Source of the DNA: Hirschia sp.
Lineage (GTDB): Bacteria; Pseudomonadota; Alphaproteobacteria; Caulobacterales; Hyphomonadaceae
DNA: 64,000 nucleotides
Assembly (NCBI GenBank): GCA_002709235.1
Contig: PAQI01000002.1
Span: forward strand, 1 to 64,000
Direction of reading: 5' to 3'
Part shown: in pieces, positions 17,806 through 27,781 of the stretch
Layout of the letters: each line of letters begins with the position of its first letter
Position numbering within the stretch: the first letter of the stretch is position 1
Notes under the pieces: model-generated
The model's database searches: none
Told to the model about the DNA's origin: nothing
The model's input: the letters and a program-made list of their open reading frames with translations, nothing else
Translations under genes and position numbers: made by a program

Positions 17806-18752
17806 TCAATGGTCTCGGCAATAAGCCAGACACTGGCGCAGGGTTTCTTCAATTGGAATCTGCGGTGTCCAGGACAGTTCACGTTGCGCTTTCGAAGCAT
17901 CGCCTGATACCATGAGCGGTGCGCCCGGACGCATGCGGTCAGGATCCTGACGCACCTCGATGGATGCGCTGGACATGCCCAGCAGAGTATCAAGCAGATC
18001 CCCGATGCGGTGCGCTGTGCCGGATGCAATATTCCACAGATTGCAGGCCGGTTTGCCGGTTTCGATGTTCAGAACCGCCAGATATGCGTCCAGAACGTCC
18101 TGAACGTCGAGAAAGTCCCGGCCATCATCAAGGCCACCGACCATCATCACTGGTTCCTGCTCACCACGCTCGATACGTGCAATCTGGGATGCGAAAGCCG
18201 GAATCACAAAGCGATCAGTCTGACCGGGGCCGGTGTGGTTGAACAGGCGCAAAATGGTCGTACGCAAGCTACGATGACCATATTCCTGCACCAGCAGGTC
18301 TGCGCCAGCTTTTGCCGCAGCATAGGGGTTGGTGGGATTCAGGAGCCCGGTTTCGTCCAGATGCTCTTTCTCTTGAAAGGAGCGCCCATAGACTTCGCTG
18401 GAACTGGCGAAAATGAAATGACAGTCCGGTGCCAGTTCCTCGGTTGCGATCAGCATGTTGAGCGTACCGGACGCGTTGACATCAAAGGCCTGGCGTGGAT
18501 CACGCAGCGCGCTGGTCACAGCAGACACTGCTGCCAGGTGATAAATGACATCCGGTTTGGCGCGACTGATCGTATCACGCACACTGTCTATATCTCGCAC
18601 GTCAAAGACGCGTGCGGAAGCATCCGGATCGCCCGATCCGGATGCAGTGATCCTTGCAGCAGGAAATTTTTCCCGCAGCTTCGCGACAAGACGGGAGCCG
18701 ACGAAGCCGCCGGCTCCCGTAACAAGTATGGACGGAGCCGTTGTCTGGTTCA

Positions 18753-18753
<1 letters not shown>
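17806..18753 (-). CDS. rmd: GDP-4-keto-6-deoxy-D-mannose reductase (NAD-dependent epimerase/dehydratase family)
   Basis: 315 residues, an extended SDR. It has the GAGGFVG nucleotide-binding loop at the N-terminus, SSSEVYG with the catalytic Ser/Thr region, and NPYAAAKAGAD with the YxxxK pair. It follows gmd directly, its ATG overlapping the gmd stop by one base, so the pair converts GDP-mannose to a GDP-6-deoxyhexose. Among SDRs it looks closer to Rmd (GDP-D-rhamnose) than to the bifunctional epimerase-reductase of the GDP-fucose pathway, but a C4 ketone reductase of other stereochemistry cannot be excluded. Confidence 0.78.
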
Positions 18754-19760
<1,007 letters not shown>

Positions 19761-19843
19761 TCAGTGTCTGATCGCATCCCGTGGTCGGGAGTCGACGATC
19801 TGGTTTGGGATAGTGCGTGCAGGCGATGAAGGCCTGCACGCGC

Positions 19844-21955
19844 TCATGCAACGATTTTCTTGGTACTTGGCCGGGTTGCCGTGGCTGCGGTCCGAGCGGG
19901 TGCTGGAGTTGCCTGGCGATTCTTCAATATTTCCTCGAGCCTTGCGACATAGCGCGTACCGACTGCCTTGGGAGCGAACTGTTCCGCGACCAGCTTAGCC
20001 GCAGCCTTACCCATTTTCTTGCCGAAATCGGGGTTGTCACGCAGGTGGCGGATCATCTTTGCAGCAACCTTGATGTCCGGCTCTGCCCAGTAATCCTCAG
20101 GCGAGCAGAAGATGTAGTCATTGTGCTTGAGGTGTCGTTTTGTCCACGGCACGAGCATTGCGGTGTTCTCTTTGCAGAACTCCAGATTACCCGAAAAATT
20201 GGTCGCGACGACAGGCTTTTCCAGCTGCATGGATTCGATCAGGCCATATCCCCAGCCCTCGGAGCGGTGCAGGGACAGATATCCATCAGATGCCGATTTC
20301 AGCTTGATGAGATCAGTGAAGGGAAGGGTTTCATCGATCAGTATGATGCGATCATCACCCTCGATCAGTTCCCGCAATTCAGCAATGCGGCGGGCCGCAG
20401 AACTCTCACCAAGGACACCGCTCATATTCTGTGTTTTCAGAACAAGGCGCACATTTTCATCGCGCCCGAATGCAGCCTGGAAGGCGCGCACGGACCCCGC
20501 AGGATTCTTGCGCGTCAGGAAGGAATAGCTGTCAAAGGTGGCGATCATCGCGAAGGCGTCTTCGGGAATATCATATTGCGCACGGATGCTTGCAGCATCC
20601 GTATCACCCAGATGTGGCAATGGCTCTACAGCGATACCCGTGCAGACAACCGGCTTGTCGCAGGCTGCTGAATATGTATCGAGGTTGAACTGTGAGGATA
20701 CCCAGATCTCATCGACAATATCCAGCGCCAGGTCATGACATGGCGCTGGCGTTGGAAGCTCCCAGAAGAAATAGCCGATATTGATCGCGTCGCGCATGTG
20801 CTCGGCTTTCAGAAAAGCAGGTGCGAGCGGTAGCGATTCAGCATTCAGGTGAATCAGGTTGATACGCTTCTTGTTGGGATCAGCCGGACGGTTTTCCGGT
20901 GTCAGAATGCGTGGTGCCGGATTGTCCAGATAGAAATCCACCAGCGCAGGCTCGATGCCCACAGCGCGAAGTGATTCAATCGACATGCGAGTCGCTTGCC
21001 CGAGCCCGGACTGTGAGCGGGTCGGGCCGATAATCGCAACTTCATAATCGGCCAGGAATGCGGGCGGTGTACCAACAGCCGTTTCATTCGCAAACTTGGC
21101 GGAGCGACGCTTGAGAATCGGCTTGTTGAACTTGTCTTCTTCTTCGCCGATTTCCCAGTGGGCATCCGACTTTGTTGACGCCGCAAGATCAATGCGACCT
21201 CCGCGGGCCAGCTTGTGACGTTCACGATAGGCCTTGGCAACACGCAGGCGCATCACCAGTTCCCGCCCGAAATTGGGAAGATCAAAGCCGATTCCAGCTA
21301 CGTTTTCGGGGTTCTTGGCGAGCTCATCCAGGAAGGAGAGCACCTGTTTGGGGAAGAAGAGGGAATAGAAGGGGCCTTTTTTCCCAAGCAGGATCTTAAG
21401 ATAGGAGGCCAATCTCGCAACGGGGGTTCCGCAATCAAATTCTCCGGGGTTGAAGCCGGCATAATTCATCAAAAAGTGCGAGGCTGGCACGGGCTGATTG
21501 GCATATTCAGGGGCCAATGATGAAAGCAGGGCGACGAAACGATCCGGGATCAACGCATGTTCGATATTCATTTCCGGTGCGAGCTGCACGCTCCACCAGA
21601 ATGCCACGGACCGAAATTGGTCAGCGCCTGCATAGGGATTGACCTGTCCTGCCAGGCTGCGTCGCCAATAGGCGTCAACAATACGGGGCAGGGAAAACTC
21701 TGAAATCGTCTTGTCTTCTGATTCCAGAAGCCAGCGAATCTGAGCAGCGGCCAGTGGAACCCGCATGGGCTGACGCATCTTGGTGTAGTTGGACAGATAC
21801 CACAGCAGGAAATTCATCCGATCGTGATTTACGCTGATGTCGAATTCGTCTTCCAGGCGATAACGCTTGCGAACGAAGAGCTGGTAAGCTGACAGTGGAA
21901 CGCGTGAATATTCGTCCTGCTGAATCTTGTGAATTGCGGCAATAGGATCAGACAT
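19844..21955 (-). CDS. Large glycosyltransferase family 4 protein with an uncharacterised N-terminal domain
   Basis: 703 residues. The C-terminal half (about 305-690) is a GT-B enzyme: IGPTRSQSGLGQATR near the start of the fold, GYFFWELPTPAP, then HRSEGWGYGLIESMQLEKPV with the EX7E glutamates. The first ~270 residues form a helical domain that I do not recognise, rich in aromatic residues. ATG 21955 is preferred over 21961 because GGAG lies seven bases before it. It overlaps the stop of the small gene at 21948 by eight bases, so the two are translationally coupled. It shares the FWELP-type and HRSEG-type segments with the transferase at 1-1169. Confidence 0.88.
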   Translation of the reverse strand: MSDPIAAIHKIQQDEYSRVPLSAYQLFVRKRYRLEDEFDISVNHDRMNFLLWYLSNYTKMRQPMRVPLAAAQIRWLLESEDKTISEFSLPRIVDAYWRRSLAGQVNPYAGADQFRSVAFWWSVQLAPEMNIEHALIPDRFVALLSSLAPEYANQPVPASHFLMNYAGFNPGEFDCGTPVARLASYLKILLGKKGPFYSLFFPKQVLSFLDELAKNPENVAGIGFDLPNFGRELVMRLRVAKAYRERHKLARGGRIDLAASTKSDAHWEIGEEEDKFNKPILKRRSAKFANETAVGTPPAFLADYEVAIIGPTRSQSGLGQATRMSIESLRAVGIEPALVDFYLDNPAPRILTPENRPADPNKKRINLIHLNAESLPLAPAFLKAEHMRDAINIGYFFWELPTPAPCHDLALDIVDEIWVSSQFNLDTYSAACDKPVVCTGIAVEPLPHLGDTDAASIRAQYDIPEDAFAMIATFDSYSFLTRKNPAGSVRAFQAAFGRDENVRLVLKTQNMSGVLGESSAARRIAELRELIEGDDRIILIDETLPFTDLIKLKSASDGYLSLHRSEGWGYGLIESMQLEKPVVATNFSGNLEFCKENTAMLVPWTKRHLKHNDYIFCSPEDYWAEPDIKVAAKMIRHLRDNPDFGKKMGKAAAKLVAEQFAPKAVGTRYVARLEEILKNRQATPAPARTAATATRPSTKKIVA

Positions 21956-22406
21956 CACCATACTCCAACGGTACTATGGAACCAGACAATCTGTCCTTGT
22001 AATCACCGACTGCGGCGGTCAGAAGCAGAAAGGCCAAGCTTACTGTAAGGGGTTGCCCATCCAGGGGCGTATTGGTCGAAATGATTCGCGCTTCGATAGT
22101 TCTGAGCGTGAAGTCGTTCAAGGAACTGCCAGTCGCTCCACTGGACAGGATCTCGGCAAGGTCAAAACGAAAAGCGTGATGGCCGTCGCCGATTCCAGCA
22201 TCCTTGAGATCCGGGCGGAACTGGTCTGCTATCTGCTCGCAAACCAATGAGCCATCGATGAAAAGCCCAACACGTGTGCGCTTTGACCCCAATTCACCTT
22301 CCCAGACCCAGCCGGATATCGCATCCCCATGAAATCCGTCAAAATGGCTTCGGACAGTTCGTGTGCGTCTTACAGCGCGCAGCTTAGTATTGGAAAGAAG
22401 AGACAT
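21948..22406 (-). CDS. Small glycan-associated protein with a GW-type beta domain
   Basis: 152 residues. The core (about 20-80) reads GDAISGWVWEGELGSKRTRV, then LFIDGSLV, FRPDLKDAGIGDGHHAF. This pattern (I-x-GW, later R-x-DL-x-x-x-G-x-GDG-x-x-x-F) recurs as a module in proteobacterial glycosyltransferases and capsule proteins, where its role is not established. Its stop overlaps the next glycosyltransferase, so it probably works with that enzyme as a detached module. Start MSLLSN at 22406 is one of two options; 22445 is weaker. Confidence 0.65.
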   Translation of the reverse strand: MSLLSNTKLRAVRRTRTVRSHFDGFHGDAISGWVWEGELGSKRTRVGLFIDGSLVCEQIADQFRPDLKDAGIGDGHHAFRFDLAEILSSGATGSSLNDFTLRTIEARIISTNTPLDGQPLTVSLAFLLLTAAVGDYKDRLSGSIVPLEYGDV

Positions 22407-22869
22407 GGTACCCCGCGTTGTGTTTGCTCGTGACCGACATTCCAATACAGTCAGGCCTTCCCGGAGCCTGGCCGAATTTAACTTTCGTGTTCATAATTCC
22501 CCTCCACGATACTTGCGCCTGTTTACCCTTCGACTTTTTATTTAACAAGGCTTTCGGGCCAATCCGCAAGGCTGCTTGGAAAATTGCCTAAAAAGCGACG
22601 TTTTATATGTCTAGCAAGAATCGCTTCGAGTCGAAGACAGCAAGTTGTGGTAAAATCCGCTTCTTTCCGATGGTCGCCTATCAGGCGACAAATAAACAGC
22701 TAAGATGTTGACTATCCGGCCTCTTTGGGCTTCGTACAAATGAGGGATGTGGGTGTGTTTTCAGGGCAATATTGTGTGTCACGTGAGTGTCCCGAATACC
22801 ATTTGTGCCCTTTGAGAGGTCGCTGCGTCAAAGCGCTCTCATTCGTTGATTACCTAGGAGTAATGCGTT
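22407..22869. promoter_or_regulatory. Divergent intergenic region before the Wzm/Wzt exporter
   Basis: About 460 bases, A+T-richer than the flanks, with no convincing gene. It holds two inverted repeats: CTTCGA-G-TCGAAG at 22624-22636 and GTCGCC-tatca-GGCGAC at 22673-22689. A TTGACT near 22704 is a possible -35 for the exporter operon. Promoters for both the leftward glycosyltransferase/gmd unit and the rightward exporter unit must lie here. Confidence 0.45.
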
Positions 22870-23730
22870 TTGGATAACCGCTCCGATCAATACGCTCTCC
22901 ACACCAACGCTTCGGAGCTTCCGGTTGAGGCTGATGCAGCTCCTGCCAGCAATGTATCTGTTCTCGGGGATGTCGTGAATGGAATGGCGTCCTGGAGATT
23001 GTGGAGCCATATGGCGCTGCGCGATATCCAGATGCGCTACAGGCGCTCGCTTATCGGACCGTTCTGGTTGAGTATCAACCTGCTGGTTCTGGTGTTGTCC
23101 CTTGGGCTGCTTTACTCGCAGATCTTCCGCGTCGATTATCAGGATTACCTGATCTATCTGTGCCTTGGCCTGGTCGTCTGGCAGCTGCTCAGCACGATCA
23201 TTACCGAAGCCTGTTCGATATTGATCGAAAACGAAACTCAACTGCGATCATTACCACTGTCGGTGACGACACTCTCATCGCGTATGGTGATGCGTAACCT
23301 CATGGTTCTGGGGCATAATGCCGTCGTGGTCATCGGGCTGTTGGTGGTCTTTAAAGCGCCTCTGTCATTGAACTCACTGATGGCGTTGCCCGGAATTGCG
23401 CTTCTTACTCTGGTAGGGGTGTGTCTGGGCTTGATCATGGGGCCACTTTGCCTGCGCTTTCGTGATGTTCCGCAGGTCGTGGCCAGTGTTCTTCAGATAG
23501 GCTTTTTCCTGTCACCGATTCTTTGGTCGACCAGCCAATTGCCAAATCGTATGGCAATTGTGGAATTCAACCCCATCTACCACCTTGTGGAGATTGTTCG
23601 CGCGCCTCTGTTGAATGAAACAGTATCCTTGCAGACCTGGATCGTGGTCGGCGTAATCTTAATTTTTCTCATGATAGGCTCAGTGATCAGTCTGGGACTG
23701 TCTAAGAAAAATATCTACTACTGGCTGTGA
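22870..23730 (+). CDS. wzm: ABC-2 type polysaccharide exporter permease
   Basis: 286 residues with six hydrophobic segments. An N-terminal cytoplasmic stretch is followed by LRDIQMRYRRSLIGPFWL near 54-71, the signature of the Wzm/KpsM/TagG permease family. The start is TTG 22870, nine bases after AGGAG. With the ATPase encoded six bases downstream it forms the inner-membrane exporter that moves a finished undecaprenyl-linked polymer to the periplasm. This places the locus in the ABC-dependent rather than the Wzx/Wzy pathway. Confidence 0.92.
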   Translation: MDNRSDQYALHTNASELPVEADAAPASNVSVLGDVVNGMASWRLWSHMALRDIQMRYRRSLIGPFWLSINLLVLVLSLGLLYSQIFRVDYQDYLIYLCLGLVVWQLLSTIITEACSILIENETQLRSLPLSVTTLSSRMVMRNLMVLGHNAVVVIGLLVVFKAPLSLNSLMALPGIALLTLVGVCLGLIMGPLCLRFRDVPQVVASVLQIGFFLSPILWSTSQLPNRMAIVEFNPIYHLVEIVRAPLLNETVSLQTWIVVGVILIFLMIGSVISLGLSKKNIYYWL

Positions 23731-23736
23731 GACATC

Positions 23737-26481
23737 GTGCCGAATATCATTGTTGATGGCGTATGCGTCGATTATCCGATTTATCAGGTGTCCAGCAAAT
23801 CGCTGAAGATCACCGCGCTGAATCAATTTGTCGGTTCAAAAATCAGCCGTCAGGAAAAGATCATCAAGGTTCAGTCCCTGGTTGATGTCAATCTGGCCTT
23901 TCACAAGGGGGATCGCGTCGGGCTTATCGGTCACAATGGTTCCGGAAAATCCACATTGCTGCGCGTGCTCGCCGGTGTGGCTCATCCGCAAAAAGGTCGA
24001 GTCGATATTCAGGGCAGGGTGGTTCCCCTGATCGAGAAAGGTCTGGGCATTGACCCGGAGCTGACCGGTCGTGCCAATATTGAATTGCCGCTGCGCCTGC
24101 TTGGGGCCTCTACCGAAGAAGTACGCCACGCCAAGGAAGAGATCCCCGAATGGACAGGTCTGGGCGATTTTATCGATCTGCCAGTGCGGACCTATTCAGA
24201 AGGGATGCGTTCTCGCCTGACATTTGCGATTTCGACTTCGCTCATGGCGGATGTCCTGCTGCTGGATGAGTGGCTCGGAACGGGTGATGCCAGATTTATA
24301 AAGCAGGCAAATGCCAGGCTCGATTCGCTTCTGGAAAAAGCGGGAATCGTCGTCATCGCCAGCCATGCCAATGAAATCATCCGCAATTTCTGCAACAAGG
24401 TTGTGTGGATGGAGCGTGGCGAAGTTGTGGATGTTGGCGATCCGGAACGGGTTGTGACCGCCTATGAGGAAGCCAAGCTGCGCGAAGCCAATCAATATGC
24501 GATGTCGCTGGAAGCGCCGCCACAGCAAGATGAACAGCCTGCCGAAGAAGCCTTGATCGACACTGCGCCTGTGCCCGCGGCTCTTCCTGAACCAGAGCCT
24601 GAGATATCAGTCGAGGCGCGCAATCCTGCACCTGTTGAAACAGATGTGACTGAGCCTGTGGCTGCGGTCAGCCGGGAGAGCGAACATCAGATCACTCCTG
24701 ATTTTTCCATCTTCAACAATCTTGCAACATTGACCCGACCCAATCACACAATTGCAGTGCGCAATCTGCGTCGGCTTCGTCCTGTTGATACGTGGAATGT
24801 TCCGCCTGCCCAGTTCAGACCCTCTGAGCTTGAAGTGTTTTCGTGGCGCTCAACCGGCGGCGAGCTGTTTATAGGGCAATCTGAAATCTCGCAAAATGAT
24901 GGAGCCGCATGGGTACTTGCGGACATGTTTCTGTCCAAGCGGTTTGCATTCGTGACCAATGTTCTGCTGAGTTATTACAGGCGCAGCGCGAAGCCTGTCC
25001 TGCGTCCGAAACGCAGCGTTCCTATTGCGCCGATTGCCCAACCACAGGTGCACAAAGTACAGCCGGTTCCCAAATCCGAAGGCGTCGCACCTCCAGCTAT
25101 TGAGTCGACTGAAAATGTGCAACAAGTCGGTGCTCCCCAAACAAATGAGCCAACGTCAGGATCGGGCACGCCAACGCAGCCGCCAGGCCAACAAGAACAG
25201 ATAGCTGCAATTTCGAATCCTGATCAGGCCGAAGGCGTACCGGCAAAAGAGGTGTTGCCGACTGAACCTGCGCAACCGGTTGAAACAGCAGCAGTTGAAA
25301 CAGCGGCGCCAGTTGACGAACCGTCTGTCGCGCCTGATGCGCAACACGCCGATAATCTTGAAACGCAGAGAGATGCAGCCGTACAATCGGATGCACCGAT
25401 GATATCTTCTGCGGTGCAGCCAGCCTTGGAAGTTTCCGAATCTGAAAATCAGACAGCTGATCAGCCAAGCGCACCGCAAGCATCGCAAATCGAACCGCAT
25501 GCGGTGAATGAAGCGCGCGCCGATCCGATTGCCAATATGGATCAGCCCGCTGAAGCAGCGGAACCTGGAAGTGATGATCCGGTTGAACAGCCAGTCTTGA
25601 CTGAGTCAGTGGATGCGCAGGCTGCTCATCCGGACGAAACTGCAAACGTGCCTCAACATGATGCTAAATCTCTTGAGGCTGAGGCTGAGGCTGAGGCTGA
25701 GGCTGAGGTTGAAATGGTGGTGCCGCAGTCGGATGATTCAGATCGGATTGCGCAAATGCGGGAAGGATCGGAGGAACAAGAAATCCCCGATTCGCCTGAG
25801 ACCGGACATGATGCATTGGTGCAGAATGACGAGACGGCAGCCATTGTTCCTGGTCATGAACTGCCGGGTCCCGAATTGTCGCCGGAACCTGAAGATCTGG
25901 TTGAGCCTGTGCAAGCGGAGACTATTGCAGAAGATTCCACCAGTCTGGCACCAATCGCTTCGGTTCCAGCGATGGACATGTCTGAAGCTGCAGATGGAGT
26001 TGCGCAGACCACAGCCCAGCATGATGCATCGGCTGATAGCGGTGAAGGTAATGTTCACATCGACGGCGAGGTGCAGGAGCCAGTCGCGCCTGTGCCGGAT
26101 CAGGCTGAAACCGTGAAGGTGTTGCCGCAATCAGATGCTGAAACGCATTTGGCTGAATCACCACAAGATCATCAAACCGGGCCGGGTATCGGGATGCCTG
26201 CAGAGTCGGCCGCTCAGCACAATCCTGACGCAGTATTTCCGACCATTGAAACGCCTGCGGCTTCATCGGAGCATCTTCAAGAAGTGTCCGCATCAGATGC
26301 GGTGGAAGCGCCTGGTGATCACGATGATGCTGCGGCAGATCAAGCAGTAGATGATGAGCAGTATCTTACTTCGTCGCCAGCTCCTGAAACCATGGATGAA
26401 GGTCCTGACGATGCGATAGATGGCGTGGATGAAGAAGAGACTGACGACACCGGGCTCGCACACAAACATGTTTATGGCTGA
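23737..26481 (+). CDS. wzt: Polysaccharide exporter ATPase with a very long acidic C-terminal tail
   Basis: 914 residues, against about 250 to 430 for usual Wzt/TagH proteins. Residues 20-245 are a complete ABC domain: Walker A GHNGSGKST at 65-73, signature YSEGMRSRL at 153-161, Walker B VLLLDE at 173-178 and H-loop His210. Residues 255-317 are an acidic linker, and 318-420 may form a small folded unit of unknown type. About 420-914 is low-complexity, rich in Glu, Asp, Ala, Pro and Gln, with an EA dipeptide run at about 647-658 encoded by a hexanucleotide repeat. No recognisable carbohydrate-binding C-terminal domain is seen. The start is GTG 23737, six bases after wzm. The frame has no interruption, so the tail is probably translated. 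Confidence 0.9.
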   Translation: MPNIIVDGVCVDYPIYQVSSKSLKITALNQFVGSKISRQEKIIKVQSLVDVNLAFHKGDRVGLIGHNGSGKSTLLRVLAGVAHPQKGRVDIQGRVVPLIEKGLGIDPELTGRANIELPLRLLGASTEEVRHAKEEIPEWTGLGDFIDLPVRTYSEGMRSRLTFAISTSLMADVLLLDEWLGTGDARFIKQANARLDSLLEKAGIVVIASHANEIIRNFCNKVVWMERGEVVDVGDPERVVTAYEEAKLREANQYAMSLEAPPQQDEQPAEEALIDTAPVPAALPEPEPEISVEARNPAPVETDVTEPVAAVSRESEHQITPDFSIFNNLATLTRPNHTIAVRNLRRLRPVDTWNVPPAQFRPSELEVFSWRSTGGELFIGQSEISQNDGAAWVLADMFLSKRFAFVTNVLLSYYRRSAKPVLRPKRSVPIAPIAQPQVHKVQPVPKSEGVAPPAIESTENVQQVGAPQTNEPTSGSGTPTQPPGQQEQIAAISNPDQAEGVPAKEVLPTEPAQPVETAAVETAAPVDEPSVAPDAQHADNLETQRDAAVQSDAPMISSAVQPALEVSESENQTADQPSAPQASQIEPHAVNEARADPIANMDQPAEAAEPGSDDPVEQPVLTESVDAQAAHPDETANVPQHDAKSLEAEAEAEAEAEVEMVVPQSDDSDRIAQMREGSEEQEIPDSPETGHDALVQNDETAAIVPGHELPGPELSPEPEDLVEPVQAETIAEDSTSLAPIASVPAMDMSEAADGVAQTTAQHDASADSGEGNVHIDGEVQEPVAPVPDQAETVKVLPQSDAETHLAESPQDHQTGPGIGMPAESAAQHNPDAVFPTIETPAASSEHLQEVSASDAVEAPGDHDDAAADQAVDDEQYLTSSPAPETMDEGPDDAIDGVDEEETDDTGLAHKHVYG
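25675..25710 (+). repeat. GAGGCT hexanucleotide tandem repeat inside wzt
   Basis: Five perfect GAGGCT units (25675-25704) and one GAGGTT variant. They encode Glu-Ala repeats in the acidic tail of the exporter ATPase. Unit length six keeps the frame, so copy-number change would alter length without knocking out the gene. Confidence 0.9.
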
Positions 26482-26522
26482 ACGGCCTTGGCAAGATGAA
26501 GACGCTTGGATAAGGCGTGGCA

Positions 26523-27509
26523 ATGCCCATGATCACCGTCATCATCGTCAATTTCAATGGCGGGGACTATCCGCAAAAGGCTCTGGATAGCCTCAAGGCT
26601 CAGACCTGCCAGGATTTTGAAGTCATATTCATCGACAATGCTTCCACTGACGGGTCTGCCGAGACGATTGATGGAGAGGGATTGCCCGCGTTCCGCATCC
26701 TGCGCAATCGTAGTAATCTGGGTTTCGCCGCCGCCAACAATCTCGGGGCATCGCTTGCGCAGGGTGACTGGCTTGCGCTGCTGAATCCAGATGCCATTGC
26801 GGCTCCGGACTGGCTGGAACGCCTTCTTGATGCCACCCGACGGCGAACAGAGATCGTACATTTTGCTTCGGCACAGTTTGAGATGCATCGACCCGATATA
26901 CTTGATGGGGTGGGTGATAATTATCTGGTGTTCGGCATCCCCTGGCGAGGCGGTTATGGCCGCAAGGCGACTGACCTGCCGCAGGAAGGCTATTGCTTTT
27001 CACCTTGCGGCGCGGGTGCTTTCTATCGGCGTGATGTGTTCATGCAGCTTGATGGATTCGATGAGCGTTTTTTCTGTTATTGTGAAGATGTGGATCTTGG
27101 ATATCGCATGCAATTGCTGGGACATGACTGCATGTTCCTGCCCGATGCCGTGATCCACCATGCTGGTGGCGGATTATCTGGCAAAGTGTCTGGGTTTGCG
27201 ACCTATCACGGCACGCGAAATCGACTGTGGACCTATCTGAAGAATACGCCGGGCTGGTTATTGATCGTGACGCTTCCTGTGCATTTGGCGCTGACTGCGA
27301 TGATCATTCTGCGTCGGATCAGGCGGGGGGATGTGAGTGATGCTCTGCGCGGGTTTCGCGATGGCGTCGCCAAGATACCGGACATTCTTCAGGAGGATAA
27401 ATGGCGTGCCCCGAAAAGGCGCATCAACCTGCTCAGGCTCGCACGGCGCATGGCATGGAACCCCCTGCGAATGCTGGGGCGCAAGAGTCACGTTCGTTCG
27501 ACCAGCTGA
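26523..27509 (+). CDS. GT2 glycosyltransferase (rhamnosyltransferase-like)
   Basis: 328 residues. The GT-A fold shows VIIVNFNGGDYPQKALDS at the N-terminus, DNASTDGS near 40, NPDAIAAPDWLE with the metal-binding Asp near 87, and FFCYCEDVDLGYRM near 185, the acceptor-side ED motif of WbbL-like transferases. One hydrophobic C-terminal segment near 245-265 may sit on the membrane. ATG 26523 has AAGG at seven bases; GTG 26517 and ATG 26529 are close alternatives. It follows wzm-wzt on the same strand and probably adds a rhamnose or related sugar early in chain synthesis; this is inferred from family. Confidence 0.88.
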   Translation: MPMITVIIVNFNGGDYPQKALDSLKAQTCQDFEVIFIDNASTDGSAETIDGEGLPAFRILRNRSNLGFAAANNLGASLAQGDWLALLNPDAIAAPDWLERLLDATRRRTEIVHFASAQFEMHRPDILDGVGDNYLVFGIPWRGGYGRKATDLPQEGYCFSPCGAGAFYRRDVFMQLDGFDERFFCYCEDVDLGYRMQLLGHDCMFLPDAVIHHAGGGLSGKVSGFATYHGTRNRLWTYLKNTPGWLLIVTLPVHLALTAMIILRRIRRGDVSDALRGFRDGVAKIPDILQEDKWRAPKRRINLLRLARRMAWNPLRMLGRKSHVRSTS

Positions 27510-27781
27510 TTGTGATCTGAACGTCATCCTCTGATGGGTTGTGCTTATCAGGCAGAGGCTGGAGGTGTTTCCCCGATCTGCATGAATTTTGGGGCTGGAC
27601 GTCGTAATATTCGCCAGCAAGGATGCGGATAGGGCAATGAGTTTCAACAGGGCCAGCTTAAGCAAGAACGGCTTTGTTTTTCCGGGGTGAATAGTCTAAA
27701 CACACCCGGGGAATCCGGTGGCAGTTGTCTGCGGTCGGTCAGAATGCAGTGCGATGATCAGTTTGAGTATGGGGTGCTATC

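Noticed and set aside
19817-20671. 284-codon plus-strand frame
   Set aside because: It is antisense to the large GT4 enzyme and lacks any domain.
27258-27665. 135-codon minus-strand frame after the GT2 gene
   Set aside because: Most of it is antisense to the transferase; the remaining part has no ribosome-binding site or recognisable motif.
27510-27781. Possible hairpin or gene in the 272-base gap before ManC-AGE
   Set aside because: A CCGGGGTG / CACACCCGG pairing is visible but has a long loop and no T run; no frame is convincing. It is probably just a promoter region.
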